Assembly: GCA_017165825.1 (NCBI GenBank)
Contig: CM029386.1
Coordinates: 11,510,422 to 11,574,421, forward strand
Length of the DNA stretch: 64,000 nt
Reading direction: 5' to 3'
Origin: Hepsetus odoe
Lineage: Eukaryota; Chordata; Actinopteri; Characiformes; Hepsetidae
Positions 35,131 through 48,163 of this stretch are shown in pieces (within the stretch, counting starts at the first letter, position 1; each line of letters starts with the position of its first letter). The translations under genes were made by a program, and so were the position numbers. Under the pieces are notes generated by a model, which worked only from the letters and a program-made list of their open reading frames with translations, ran no database searches and was not told the origin of the DNA.

Positions 35131-36042
35131 TATTTTTATAGAATTATTTAAGACAAATCATCTTTCGTTACCTAAACAATTTTTGAATGGTTGGGTCACT
35201 ACAAAAAAAAAAACTAAACAAAAAAAACAAAACACAAATTAAAAATTTAAACCTTGTTACTGAGTCAAGATGAATCAAGGAAACAAAGTGATTCAAATCC
35301 AAATCCCACAAACTGTTCACTAAAGGTTTTGAGCTCCAGTACTGGTGGTCACTATCTAGCACAGGTTTTTAGGGTGAAATTGGCTCTATGACATCAAAGA
35401 ACCCCTTTATTTCCTATGGCTTCAAAGAGCTCTTTTTTGCACCTTTAATGCTGCATAATATGAACCATTTGGACACCATATTGCAATTGCGTTGCTACGT
35501 GTGATTAGTATGCCTTATGTGCTGAGATATGAAAACCTATTGGGAAACTCTTGATATGATATGGTTTAAAGATTAACCTGCAAAAAAAAAAACATCACCT
35601 TGGTTTGTTGAGTCTAGAACTCTGATTGGTCAGGATATTCTGGATGTAAAAAACAAAAAAAAAACCCAAACAAAACACAAGATTGTGATACTACCCAGTG
35701 AAATTATAGAACTTGTTTACATCCAAAATAATTAACTGAAAATATGATGGAAATCATTTGCCTTTCTTGGACAACATCACCTTAATTTACCAAAATCTGG
35801 AACTCAGAAGTCATTTTAAGAAAAAGAAGAAATATTTTGTGTTATCAGCATTACAAAAACCAATATTGCCATTACAATGAGGAAACGATATACTCTGCAG
35901 CTTTAATTCAAATGTATTATTTCTAATTTTCAAATAAATCTAGTGCTAATTACATAGTAAAAGAGTAAACCCTGACATGTAATGCAATATGGGACATCAT
36001 GAAATCATTTTAATTGTACCTCAGAGCTATCCTCTCTCTCTC

Positions 36043-36047
<5 letters not shown>

Positions 36048-36076
<29 letters not shown>
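36048..36076. repeat. (AC)n microsatellite
   Basis: Perfect AC run directly after a (CT)n tract at 36,031-36,045. Confidence 0.95.
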
Positions 36077-36079
<3 letters not shown>

Positions 36080-36781
36080 TGCACAATCAGATGAAGCCTA
36101 GCTGGTCTGCACTAGAATTCACAATTTCAAACTCGTTTATCTCTCTCCACCATGTATATTGCACCCACATCTGCATTCCACCCCTTTTCCCACCTTCTTT
36201 CCCTTTCTTCTCTCACTTTATCTGTCACTATCACATCTATCACACTGTCTGTTATTCCCTTCTTTCTTTATTGTCCTAAACACCACTTTTTATAAAATAT
36301 GTTAAGAGTAATGTGCACTACAAGTGCTGTTCCTCGGCATTGTATGTGGAGCTTTATATACAGAGGTGCCGGATTTATGCAGCATTACAAGTTCTATCTA
36401 GTTCTCCAAGCACTACCTATAATGTTTTGATTGATGATTGTCACACTGGCTTGGTTATTCATTTGGCTAAACTAGAAAAATCTGAACTTGCTTTACTAGA
36501 GAGAGGGTTTATTCTAAGTATGTCTTAAAGGAGATCAAAAATAGTTTAAAGTGAGTCAAACTGACAAAGAAAGGAAAAAATATGAAACGTATTGCAGAAA
36601 TCTTTCCAATACATTGGATAAAATGCTACAACAACACAACTGGTTTGGAGTATTGCTTCTGTATTCATTAAAATGAAGGTTACGGTGTTGTTCTTGGCTT
36701 GGGCAGTACCTTTATGTAAGGGTTACCCTTTTTGAACTTCACACTCAAACCTCATTTATAAAAATAGTTCCCCCATTAAAA

Positions 36782-36797
36782 GGTTCTTTAAAGAACC
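36782..36797. repeat. Perfect 16-bp palindrome GGTTCTTTAAAGAACC
   Basis: Self-complementary core of a dispersed motif. Imperfect relatives occur near 13,091, 26,445 and 51,585-51,625, which suggests a decayed foldback family. Confidence 0.6.
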
Positions 36798-38547
36798 TAA
36801 ATGGATTGTTCAATGCCATTGCACAAAAAGAACCCTTTTTTGTCTTTATTGAAAGATAGTTAAAGAGTGAAATTGCTTGCTAATAACAAATAAGCCTCCG
36901 TTCTGTTGATAGTTTGCTCTTTCCCATAAGACCTCCATGGTTGAGCGTGTAACCAGGGCATTATGTCAGAAGCGACATCCCTCTGAAAGCTTTGGATGGG
37001 TGTTTTTATTTATTTATTTATTATTTTTTGTTTTGGTTTTTTTTATTTTAATTCAACTGTAATTTTTAAAAGCCTACACAATTCCCAAAAAACTGTTTTT
37101 TGAAAGTGTATAGCACCAAACTCATGAACAAAACCTGGTAACCTCTTTTTAAAATGTGTTTTAACCAAATGATACATTCAGTAAAACTGCAATACAGTGG
37201 GCATTCACTTTTCTAAAGAGTGCTGTACACTTATCACCCATATTATTCATGTAGCCTATGGTTGCCTATCACTGTTAAAAGTTTACTGTGTTTGTGCCTT
37301 TGCAAGTGTGCTATATAAGGAGTTCTCAGAAGCACGCTAGCAAGCTGATGACTATGGCAAGCAGCTTTTGGAGTAAATCTACAAGCAGTTTTGTGAATGA
37401 TGTTGCTTAGCTTATAACCACAAAATCTTGTTCTTTATGTAAGTAGATGTTCTCTATTCCAAAATCACTACTGTGGAACCTCATATATGTTCTGACAATG
37501 TATATTTATACCCGTCCTGATCTGCTGTGGATTGTAAAGCACAAATTGTGCATTACTTTAGAAGTAGAGCAGGTAATATACGTCTGGATTACTTCAAAAA
37601 TTAGTGTTAGTATAAGTTAACACATGACATATATCAAAGTAAGTTTTTTTTAAACCAACCAGTTTTTTTATTTAACCAGTTTGTAAATGAACAAATATTT
37701 AAATGTTCTTCTAAGGACCAAGTATGTTGGTTATATATTTTAGGCATATACTCTTAAAGAAGGATAACATGGATAAATTTTTTTTACCTCTTATTTATAG
37801 TGTTTGTCTCTGTGAAAAAAACATAAACATCCAAAGATTAGCCAACAGTCTGACAATTTAAAATTAATCAAAGGATTGTGGAACTCTCGGCATTGTGCAG
37901 AATTTAACATCGAGACAGTGAACCTGGGTCAAAAATGGAGCTTGTTTAGATCCAACACAGTCTCTCGGCCACCGTAGCCTTAACAGAGTGAGCGAGTGTA
38001 TATGAGTCGGTGTATTCACCAAGTTTGCAATGCCTGGCCACTGGTCCCAAAGAAGGCTGACCTGAGGCACTGTTCCTTATTTATGGAAATGTTGATTAAT
38101 GCTGATGCTAACTTCTGTTCAGTTGTGTTGTTAATGGTCTAAGTTCTACTTGTTTAATGCTTTGTAAAAGTCGGGTCACTACCACCACTCCCCCACCTTC
38201 TGTTTTCTCCGTCCTGCTTCACATCTACTTTTCTGGTCTCTTTGATTAATATCTCTTCGTGACCAGGTAAATGAGAATATTTTTCCTCAGGTAAAGATGA
38301 TATATATATTTTTTTTGTAATTCAATAATCCTTCAGAATGAACACTTGGTAATGAAAGGTAGTTATGCAAATGAAAAATACCCCACTACCACTGCAGAGT
38401 AAGCCTGTTGACAAGTAATACATTCTCATTACAGTTCGCTTTCTCTCCCATTGATTTGTAATTTCTGCAGCAATAGCTGGAGAGCACATTGGCCAGTTTT
38501 GCTATGTGACAAGACAATTGACTTTCAGTAGATTTTAACTATTTGTA

Positions 38548-38990
38548 CTGCAATGATCTTTCACAACATTAAAACCACTGAACAGTGAAGGAATAACATT
38601 GATTATCTTGTTGCAATGGGATCTGTCAATGGGTAGAATAAATCAGGCAGCGAGGAAGTTGTGGGAAATAAAAAAAAAAATGGGTGTATGAGGATCTGAG
38701 GGACTTTGATAAGAGCCCAATTGTGTTGGCTGCAACATTGCAAAAATTACGTTTTTGAAATGGTTTGAGGAACAAAACAAATAGCTCAAGGTTGAATTTG
38801 ACCTTTAAATTCCCCAGATTGCGATCCAGTCAGGCATCTTGATAAACTACTCTGCAGAGACCTCACAGTGTAACTTAAAGGATCTGTTGCTAATGGCTGT
38901 GTGATATCACAGCAAGGGATTCCCTTACTCAACAGATCATAGATGTTTTGTTTTTGGAGGAGGTTTTAATATTATGGCTAAAAATGTTTA
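38548..38990 (+). mobile_element. Internally deleted Tc1/mariner copy (family B)
   Basis: The left end holds CACAACATTAAAACCACTG and the right end GTTTTAATATTATGGCT, imperfect inverted repeats of each other. Inside, transposase N-terminal sequence (GATCTGAGGGACTTTGATAA) is followed directly by C-terminal sequence (ATGGTTTGAGGAACA, AAATTCCCCAGATTGCGATC), so most of the catalytic domain is deleted. Confidence 0.75.
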
Positions 38991-40559
38991 TTGCATGGTG
39001 GATTAGAAGAATCAACAGCATTAATTATTTATTAAGCAGACATACAAAAAAAGTTGCTTAACCTGAAGTTAACACCCAGAAAATAACATTATTGACCATA
39101 CTTGTGGCTACAAGCCTGTACCTATAATTAGATTTTTATTTTATTTATTTATTTTTTTTGCTTGGGCTATTTCTTTAAAAGAAATCCATCAAATTTTGCT
39201 TCTTGTCCTTTATAAGTTGGGTTTATTGAGGCCATTTTGTGCCATCTTTAATACTAAACAAACGTTCAAAACACAGTAAACTGCACAAAAACACAAAAAT
39301 CTTATTTAATTCAACATATGTTTCTGCTTCAACAGTGTAACATCTAAAGGTTTACAACTTTCTTTCACTAGTGTTCATGATAAATGGAGCTGAAAGTGTT
39401 GTATCTGTCATTTTTTTGTAAATAGCTGTTTGGCTAATTTATGTTAAAGCCAATCTTCGGTCAAGTGTTAGATAGTTTTAGATAAGGAGCAGCTTTGTTA
39501 TGTATAAATGTCTACATGTTGTTGGAGCTAAAATAAAGCATACGTTGAAGAAACTTGTTATCCACGGCCATATATTTGACAGTTAATTTTCTTGCCATGC
39601 TGTGAAATTTTAAACAGCTTTTACAACTTACAACTTAATTTCTTGTTATCCCCAAATATGAACCTTTAATATGAAGCATGCAATGTTTGGTAATATTGGT
39701 GCAGGAACAAAAATGGAATCAGTTTCCAGAAACTAAATTTGAAGATAATTTCCAGCCAACAGACGTCATATAAATATCATTATGAAAGAATTCAAAGATC
39801 ATTATAAACGGCAAATCCTCAGCCAAAGCTTTGTGTGGTTAGTAGTGTGGCCTTAAATTTTGGTTTAAATAGGGCAAACTCTATCAGTGCAGGACATACA
39901 TATCAAACCTCACACAAAAATAAAGTCAACCTTATCCTTTTGATTGTGCCAATGTCTGCAAGTCCTTTTAAAAAATTTCTAATAATATTTTAGCATTAAG
40001 CTAAATTGTATTAATAACCAAATAATTTTGGTTATTAATAAAAAGGCCTGGTTTCTATAATTAAATAATTAAATAAAACAATCAAAACATCGAAAACAAC
40101 TTGCACTACAATACTTGCAGAGTTTGAATCCAACAAGCAGGCTGAGATGGTCTTCCTGGATTTTGAATTAGTTTGTATAATAAAGGCAGGTTTGAATGAA
40201 AATGGAATATTCAAATTGAAATTGAAAAATAAAAACATCCACGATGTGATCTAACAAATGCCTAATGGAAAACATGTTAGATATAATATTATGAAAAAAA
40301 CCACAGCTGCTTTGGCCCCAGGAGATTATGCCCTTGAATGACAATGTGTATGTGATGCTTATGTAATTATCCTGCACCAAACTGAGTTAGACTCTGCTTT
40401 AAATGTCAAAGAAACCTAATGCAATGGTGGGGATGGAGCTTTTTTGTGTTTTTTATTTTATTTTATTTATTTATTTAATTTTATTTTTTGCATTGAACAC
40501 TACATATTTATAGATTTTTTAAATAAATTTATGCTTATTATTATTTATTAATTTCAGAT
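38991..40559. other. AT-rich intergenic DNA, nothing recognised
   Basis: Very AT-rich, with short TTTA runs around 39,135-39,150 and 40,450-40,490. No gene or familiar repeat could be supported. Confidence 0.5.
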
Positions 40560-41560
40560 CAACACCCTCTTTTCTATGTTTCAATTTCTATCCTTTATGG
40601 CCCTAATCTGCTCCACATTTTTCCCAGCTCTGTCTCTCTGTCTAGCTAATCTGTGCAGGTAATTTTCTCCCTCTTTAGTATCCAGTCATTCATGCAACTC
40701 ACCATAAGCCTTAACTTTCTTCATCTTTCTGACTATCCCACTCTTCTCCAGCTTCTTATTCTGTATACTTTCCTGATCTTCTGGATTCCACCACCAGGTT
40801 TCCTTATCCTCCCTTTTCGCTCCAGATGTTGCAACAAGCATCTTTCTATCTTTCTCACTTACCACTTCTGCTGTAGCCATTCAGCAATCTTGTAACCTTT
40901 CATTACCCGCCAGTGCATGTCTAACTCCTACCAGAAATCTACCTTCATCCTTCGACTTCCGCCATATGATCCTTGACTCTGCCCTTACTTTCCCCCCTTC
41001 CTCACCTCCAAGGTTATCCTACAGATCACCATCCTTTGCTGTTTAGCCATGTCCACCCTTTTGGCAAAATCTACAACCATCTGATCTTCAGAATTCCCCT
41101 CCTACAAACCATACCTATCCATCACATCCTCATCACCTCTGTTCCCTTCACCAACATGTCCATTAAAGTCTACACCAATCACCACTCTGCCTCCCCTGGG
41201 AACATTCTATCACTTAATCTAACTCACTCCAGATTTCTTCTTTCTCCACCATCTCACAACAAACTTACAGGACATAATTAATAACAACATTCATTATCAC
41301 ACCTTCAGCTTCCAGCTTCAGAAACATCACTCTCTCTGACACTCTCTTCACCTCTAAAACACTTTTTACTTACTCTCCCTTCAGGGTAATACCTACCTCA
41401 TTCCACCTTCCATCTACTTCATGGTAAAACAATTTAAACTCTCCTCCAATAAACCTTCCATCAAGTCTCTCTCACACCAAATATCAACCTTCCTTCTCTC
41501 CATCATATCAGCTGACTCTCTCCCTTTACCAGTGCTACCAACATTTTTACTAAATGTGTC
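40560..41560 (-). mobile_element. RTE LINE fragment (endonuclease to RT linker)
   Basis: On the - strand the sequence opens with an endonuclease block near 41,540 (STGKGRESADMMERRKVDIW). It continues through the rest of the endonuclease region to the linker at about 40,690-40,880 (DKETWWWNPEDQESIQNKK) and ends in ARQRDRAGK-like sequence near 40,600. The same blocks appear in the 61-63.8 kb copy. Both ends are truncated and frames are broken. The + strand frames here are antisense shadows. Confidence 0.85.
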
Positions 41561-44500
41561 TCTGCTTTTCCTTTCTAAGTATAGAGAATTGATTGATTTA
41601 AATGATCTATGATAATCTCCCATATGATAAATCAGCAGTTCAGATGCAGATATGACAATGAGATAAAGTTTTAAGCACATAACCACCATCATTCTGATGT
41701 TAGATAAAATGCAATCGCACTTGGAAGCTGATGAAATATGATAAGATTTGGTGTAAACATTTGCCTTAAAGAAGTTGGGAAGCAACAAGCTCTTACCTTG
41801 AAAATGCATTCTGTTCTTGTCTCTGTCTTGTCGTGATGGCTCACCCAAGAGACAAAGCCCAGTGAAGCATTTAATACTTTTTTTTTTTTGTCAGTGGAAG
41901 CACAAGTGCTTAGAGAAAATGACTGGTTACATTCCTACTCCAAAATCTGCAGCCTCTTTTTCTTATTAAAAGTGTCTTTCATATAATTAAATAATTATTA
42001 AAACCTTTGCTAGAGTTGTTTTAGAATCATGTCAAAGGTTTATCTATAAAAGATTGTTTTATATTGTTGAAAACATAGAAAGGACATTCAGTCAGTAGTT
42101 GATCAGTTCTCAGGTAGCTGAGAAATGGTTTTGACCTTGGGATGAAGGGAAGCTGGCATGAAACCAGTGCAGACAGATGATCTATGGTACAAGAGATTAC
42201 ACCATATGGGGTGGTTTGGACCAAGTGGGACTATCTAAAAACAGATAAACAATTGAGTGAAGCATGGATGGGTGAAGGGATAGAAGAATGTATGGATGAA
42301 TGTTAATTGTGTCTGCCAAATGCTGCTAATACATAAAAAATCACAATTTTAATGGCTAGATAAAAGAAGTTTTACATCAAATTGTATTAATCCCTTATGT
42401 AAGCATGTCAAGAGATCACCAAATGCAAAATCTATAGGCCCAGATATAAATACAAGTTCACACATAAGTGCAAAATGGGTCTCAATGCATCTCAAACAGG
42501 ATACAGAGGCTCAGAACATACCGCCTTCGATGTGCATAGTCAGAAGCAAGTACAGAAGCTGATTAATTTGATACTGGTCTTAAGCCATGCTTTGATCTCA
42601 TAATATAATTGGCATATTAAAAGATCACTTGAATGTACGTGTTTTAGTTGGGTGAGACTGAACGCTGAGTTGCAGTTACACCAGCCTGAGTAACATCTTT
42701 CCCACAGTCTTGGAAATCCCTCTTCACACCCGCTCTGCAGCACAAGCACAAAGAGCTGTCCGTTCTGTTCTTCACTGGAGAAACAACAGCCGCAGGCCAA
42801 AAGTAGGCAGCCGTCTGGCAACAGATATTGAGGAAATCAAGGCCAGCCAACAGAGCAGAATGTGTGTTATATGGAGGGCACAAAGAGCCAAGGGATTGCT
42901 CTGTGTCATCCACCTCATACACTGCTTCCCCATCAAAGGCTTGTGAAACCATCATTGAATACTGATTTACTAGCAAGACCACTAATGTCAGTAAGTTGTT
43001 TGCATCTTAGGGCAGTTTATGAGCAGCTTACTAGCAGCCCATCACAAGGCTATGAAGAGAGACAATCATTTTACAAGAATTTCAGCATTTTTGAAGACAT
43101 TATTCAAGCATGTCAATTTGCAGATAGTTTGAAAGAACTGAATGGCTTGTGAATCAAAAGCTTGGTGGAAATAAGTTTTGTTGATTATGTGGAGGTGTTT
43201 TTAGATGCTTCTAAGGTGAGTCAGATTAATCCATTCAGTCAAACTTCCTTTCAAGCATCCAGGACCTTGTACAAATTCGGAGTTGCTGACATTTAGTTTC
43301 TCTGTATTATTTGGTAGCTTCTTTTACTCAGCAATGGTTAGGATGTGGTTTTGGAATTTAAGTGTTCATGCAAGGCTGACAATATCCATCTAAAAACCAA
43401 GGCTGACTGGGTCTAGATTTATGATGAAGAACTAGAGGACGACTCAAACAAAGTGTGCAGAATAATCAGTGACTTTACATCTGCAAGGTGCGTCTGTTGA
43501 ACAGGTTGCATGTGTAAATGCATGCACAGACAAACACACATTAATGCAATAACCATGGAAATATGACGTGAAAAGTTTGATGTGACTTTTTCTGTTTTGT
43601 ATGTTTTGCTATCACTTTATGTTAATAGCCACTAAATGACTATTAATAGACAAAGTTTGGTTTAGGACCATCTTTTGGCTGAGATTAGGGGTCAGTAAGG
43701 ATCAGGTGTCTTCCAGATTTACAATGCTTCTGCTTTTGAATGAGCATGTAAAATACTGTGGTTTTTGTCTTTGCTTTATTTACATGATAATAGTAAGCTG
43801 GCACAGTAATTATGAATAATAGAAATTGGTAATATGCTATAAGATTATTTCACATAAGCTAGAGCATTCTTTATTTAACATTCATTTATATTCCAAGTGA
43901 AATTCCAGTTCCATTTGCTAGAATTTCAGTCCAGGTCTTTCATAGTTCCTTGGAGCTTTGCTGCTCAAGAGCCTCAGAATCATACTTAATGGTTTTCTTC
44001 CAGCCATTAAACTACCAAGTGAAGGCAACTTATCAGCCCCCATTAATTTTTTTCATGAACACTCTGAGCCCATTTTGATTCAATGCTTCAGACCCTCTTT
44101 TCATTTAGGTAATTAATCAACAATAGGTCACAGTTGTCATTTATGAAGATGTAATGGACTGTGCATTACTCTTGCTCTAAAAGCTTGAGGGAAGAGTTCT
44201 CTTTGGAATGACGCAAGTGGGCGTTCATCAGCAATAACTAATCTCATGAATGAAATTTGGCACTTCAAGCACTGGAGTATGTAACCTTGACTTCTTGTGC
44301 TTTGTGACAGTTTAACAGTGTTAAAAGTGGGCATTCTCAGAATTCAAAAGCTGTATTTTCTGAAGTTTCCTTTGGAGAATATTTACTTTCATATAGGGTC
44401 CTTTGGTAACACCTGAATGGTGTATAACAAGGGTCCCTAATCCTATTCTGTCTAGCACTGTATATCACCCATTCTCTAAACCTGGCAGTTAGGAGAGATG

Positions 44501-46700
44501 AACACATTCATAACACATTCATAACATTCACAACAACATTATGCATCATATAATGCAATTAATGCAGTGTTCATAATATTTGTCCCAGTGCATTCTGATT
44601 AACAAAAATACCTAGTCATTAACATACACAACCATGCATTATGCATTTCTGGAATTGAATGGAAGCATATAACCATTTCTATTGTACTGTAATTGGCATG
44701 CCTTGTTAAAATTAACAAGTAAACATGTTATTACCATGTATCTGTAACTAAGATGCTAAACTACAAATTCAAGAAAACATGGTAATGCAGCCCCCCCACC
44801 CTCAATTATCATTAAACCACATAGAAAGACTCAAATTTCAAAAAGACTAAAACTTACTCTCCGCATGTACTCTCTGGATCTCTCCTGCCATTTTTTTATT
44901 TGTGGCTACACTGAAGGTTTCTTCCGGTCACTGTAGCTGTCCTTAAAGCTGACAAAGCTTATGTCCCCTTGGTAGCTAAAATGAAGAGGAAGCTGTTCAG
45001 GTAATCTGGGGTTGTAATTAGCTAAAACCCTAATTCTGCTACTAGTAATTCTACTACTGCCTGCCAGATTGACTGCTCTCTTCATGGCAAATTTGTTTGT
45101 GCTGCTGGTTAATATAGCATTTATTTTATTTTAAAGTACTGCATAGTTTGTATATCAAGCTTTTATTTAATTGATGGTGTGATTAAATCACTTGTTTGCA
45201 CCAAAATAAACTGATCCTGCTTCTGCAGTAAAAATGCACATCACGTAGATGGATGACAGCCCAATAGGCAGTGTGTGTCTGTATCGGAGGGTTAGGATGT
45301 AATGGGTTATAAAAGGATTAGGGTTGGATTTTTCAGGCCCCCTCATGTTCAACCCAAATATATGTCCTTGCTTATCTTCATGAAAACAGACAGGTACTCA
45401 TAGATATGTTACTGTGACCCATTTATACAAACCTAAAGTTGTACGTGAGCTCTAGGTAAAATGGAACATGACCAAAATAAAGTTCATTTATTATAGTTCA
45501 TTCATAAGTTACAGCATTTCCAATGTTCCAAAGCAAACTTAAACTACGACCATAACTTAGAGTTTAGTTTAATATTATTAAATGTAGTTTTACTACATTT
45601 GATAAATGTAGGAACCATCATCAGGTCATAAAAATGGAACCATAAAAATGGAACCTATGATAATATCAGCAGTTCTGTGGGGTTTGCTTTTGTCCTCTCT
45701 GGTCATACTAAACACTCCCTACATAAAAGCCCTGTTTTGTCCAGAGGTGGGAAAATATATACATTTTACGAGAGTTACAAAGTACAAACAGTTCTGTAAA
45801 ACAATTTAAATAGTACAGACTCTGAAATGTAATTAAAGTATGAAAGTAAAAATTTGTTTTTCAAAGGACATTTCAACTGGCAGTTTGTGTGCATAGAAAA
45901 CTGAACCCCATGTCAGTTTAGTGTTGTGAAAAAAGAAAAAATAATTGCACAATATCAATTAAGATCATTCAAAAAACTCAAAGCTTTGTAACCCATGGTC
46001 AGGGTTACTGAATGATTTGAACTGAAAATTCATTTGAGGATATGCCTGCATGCTAAGGAGAGTATCCCACATATTAAGAGCATCTCATCCCATTCTTCCA
46101 AGCTTTCCTCTGTTCTACAAAGATAAGTAGAGGAGACAGTGAGACTAGGAGAGGAGGGGGCGGCGGCATTATCATTTTAATAGCAAGTAAATAAATCAGC
46201 TCTCGGAGGTGTGCAGCTCCAGATACATAACCACTGTTTGTCAAATCCCCTTCCAACATCAATGTTCTACTGCATGACACTGCTTTGATTAGATTGGCTG
46301 TCCTCAAGGTCGTAACGCTTTGGGTGCATAAATTAATTTTCTTCCTTTGAAATGGAGTTACTTTCAGCTGGTTTTCAAGCTAGTAGTTTTCCAAGTTCAG
46401 GCGAACAGACTATACTAAGAGTGCTTAGATCTGTTGATTCTGTTACCTTACCGTGTAGTCTTATAATATCAGTCATCTTTTTTAGTTTTTGCCTCCTTTT
46501 CAGAAAAACAGGTCACATAATGAGGACCCACCATTGAGTCTGCTTAAAGACTCGCTGCCCTTTCAACCATCAGATCAAGATTCCTTCAACAACATTTCAG
46601 GCTACCCCAAAACATTAAGACTTTAAAAGAGTTGACAAGGTTTAAATCTGAACAGTTATTCTGTTGCTCCCATTTCCAATCATGTTATCAACACTGACAC
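41561..46700. other. Intergenic DNA, no gene recognised
   Basis: About 5 kb of mostly AT-rich sequence. The segment 42,640-42,960 is relatively GC-rich and has open frames on both strands with no family resemblance. Short direct repeats (cattcataacacattcataac-like) occur at 44,505-44,540. Confidence 0.55.
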
Positions 46701-46850
46701 TCTACTTCTTCTTTGCTGCTTGCATATTTGATCTGGCAGAGGTTTTACGCCAGATGCCCTTCCTGATGTAATGGACCCTACCCATTTATCTGGGCTTGGG
46801 ATCGGCATCAAGAAATACACTGGCTTATACATTCCTAGTGGCTGAGTTAG
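46701..46850 (-). mobile_element. Short RTE-derived non-autonomous element
   Basis: On the - strand it starts with the LINE 5' motif CTAACTCAGCCACTAGGAAT, passes CCAAGCCCAGATAAATGGGT and ..GGAAGGGCATCTGGCGTAAA, and reaches CAAATATGC. It then runs straight into GCAGCAAAGAAGAAG, which resembles the LINE 3' tail. The whole coding part is absent. Confidence 0.65.
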
Positions 46851-48163
46851 AACTTTTACTCATATATGTCCACCTCCATCCTACAGAAAACTTTAAAGTG
46901 CAAAACAGCAATGATTTATATCAGTAGTGTTTCACTTTATAAGCTCATGTTTACATTAGATGCTGTTAACCCAACATGCATCTGCAAAATTCCCGTGAAA
47001 CTTTTACGGCAGACTCCCTGCCATGAAACACTATTGATTCATATATTCTATATCTTAATGCGTTATAGTTTGAATGGTAGATTTTTGCATGTATTATAGT
47101 TTGTATCTACCAAGCTTTTGTACTTTATGTTGCTTGTCGTTTTATCCACATGTAACCGGTCCACTTCTGCGTTTTATAGTATTGGACGTGGCGCAGGAAT
47201 CTCCTTGGACTTTCTCTCCTTTTATTCTGACTGACATTAACACTGCAGCTCCTCTCCCTCAGGAGAATCATAGAAAGAAGGAGGGGCCAAGGAGAGATTC
47301 AGAATTTATAGGGGCGTACCACTGAAGAAGAAACAGGACCAGGAGTGGCTCTAATTAATAATAAGCGCCACTAGAGGCTTGGAGGTCCTCACAGTCAGGT
47401 AGAACAGGAAGAGTTTGGGATCTAAATCAGATTTTGTGTGATTATAACCATACTACATAACCTGGTTACACACTGTTGCACTAAATTTTAAGTGTCTGTT
47501 AAATGTTGCAGTATTTGAGAGGGCGATTAAGTAAGAATTTTATTACATTTTATTAATGAAATATTCAAAAATCAAAAGATATCAACTGATTGGTAGAGGT
47601 GGAAGAATGAGAAAATATTTTCTGTTTTATAAAGTTTCTTTCCAAAAACAAAAAAGGTTGTATCTGTGCTGTCATCACTGCAAAAGTTCACCGAATTTGA
47701 ACTTCAAAAAAAAAAAAACAAACAAAAAAAAAAGTCTTTGTTTTGTTATCTTAGGATAAAAATTTCACAAATTAATGTTCAAGAATATAAGTAAAGCATG
47801 CATATTTTAACACAGGTTCCAGATTTTGTTTTTTGATGGTGACTAATAACATATTAGCAAAGTGGTGGGCTGTTTCATTTTACACTGATATGATTAAGGT
47901 TGGATGACAATGAAAAGGGTGGAATTTTGATTGATTTATTCAGAAACTTTTCAACAGGGCACAATAATTGCATTTACACATGAATATTAACTTTGTAATT
48001 AAAGGTCAGAATGAAACTAACGAGTAAAATGTTTCTCTTTTTGACATATCGTTTAGAATAAGTACAGTAACGCTTAGAAGATCATTTTCATAAATATATT
48101 TTAAAATAATACTTAACTACTGTAACAAAAATGTCTACCATGCCTAAATCTGCAACATCTGTA
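46851..48163. other. Intergenic DNA with a possible TG..CA-bounded element
   Basis: No host gene was recognised. The 320-bp block at 47,151-47,470 is discussed as a finding. A-rich runs occur at 47,707-47,733. Confidence 0.5.

Larger units (their letters stand above)
35131..38547. other. Intergenic DNA, no gene recognised
   Basis: AT-rich. It contains the (AC)n tract and the GGTTCTTTAAAGAACC palindrome listed separately, and a TTTA-rich patch near 37,006-37,026. The reading frames here are short and unsupported. Confidence 0.6.

Noticed and set aside
40653..41612. Forward-strand frames of 63-102 aa rich in Ser, Leu and Pro
   Set aside because: They are antisense to a reverse-strand RTE LINE fragment.
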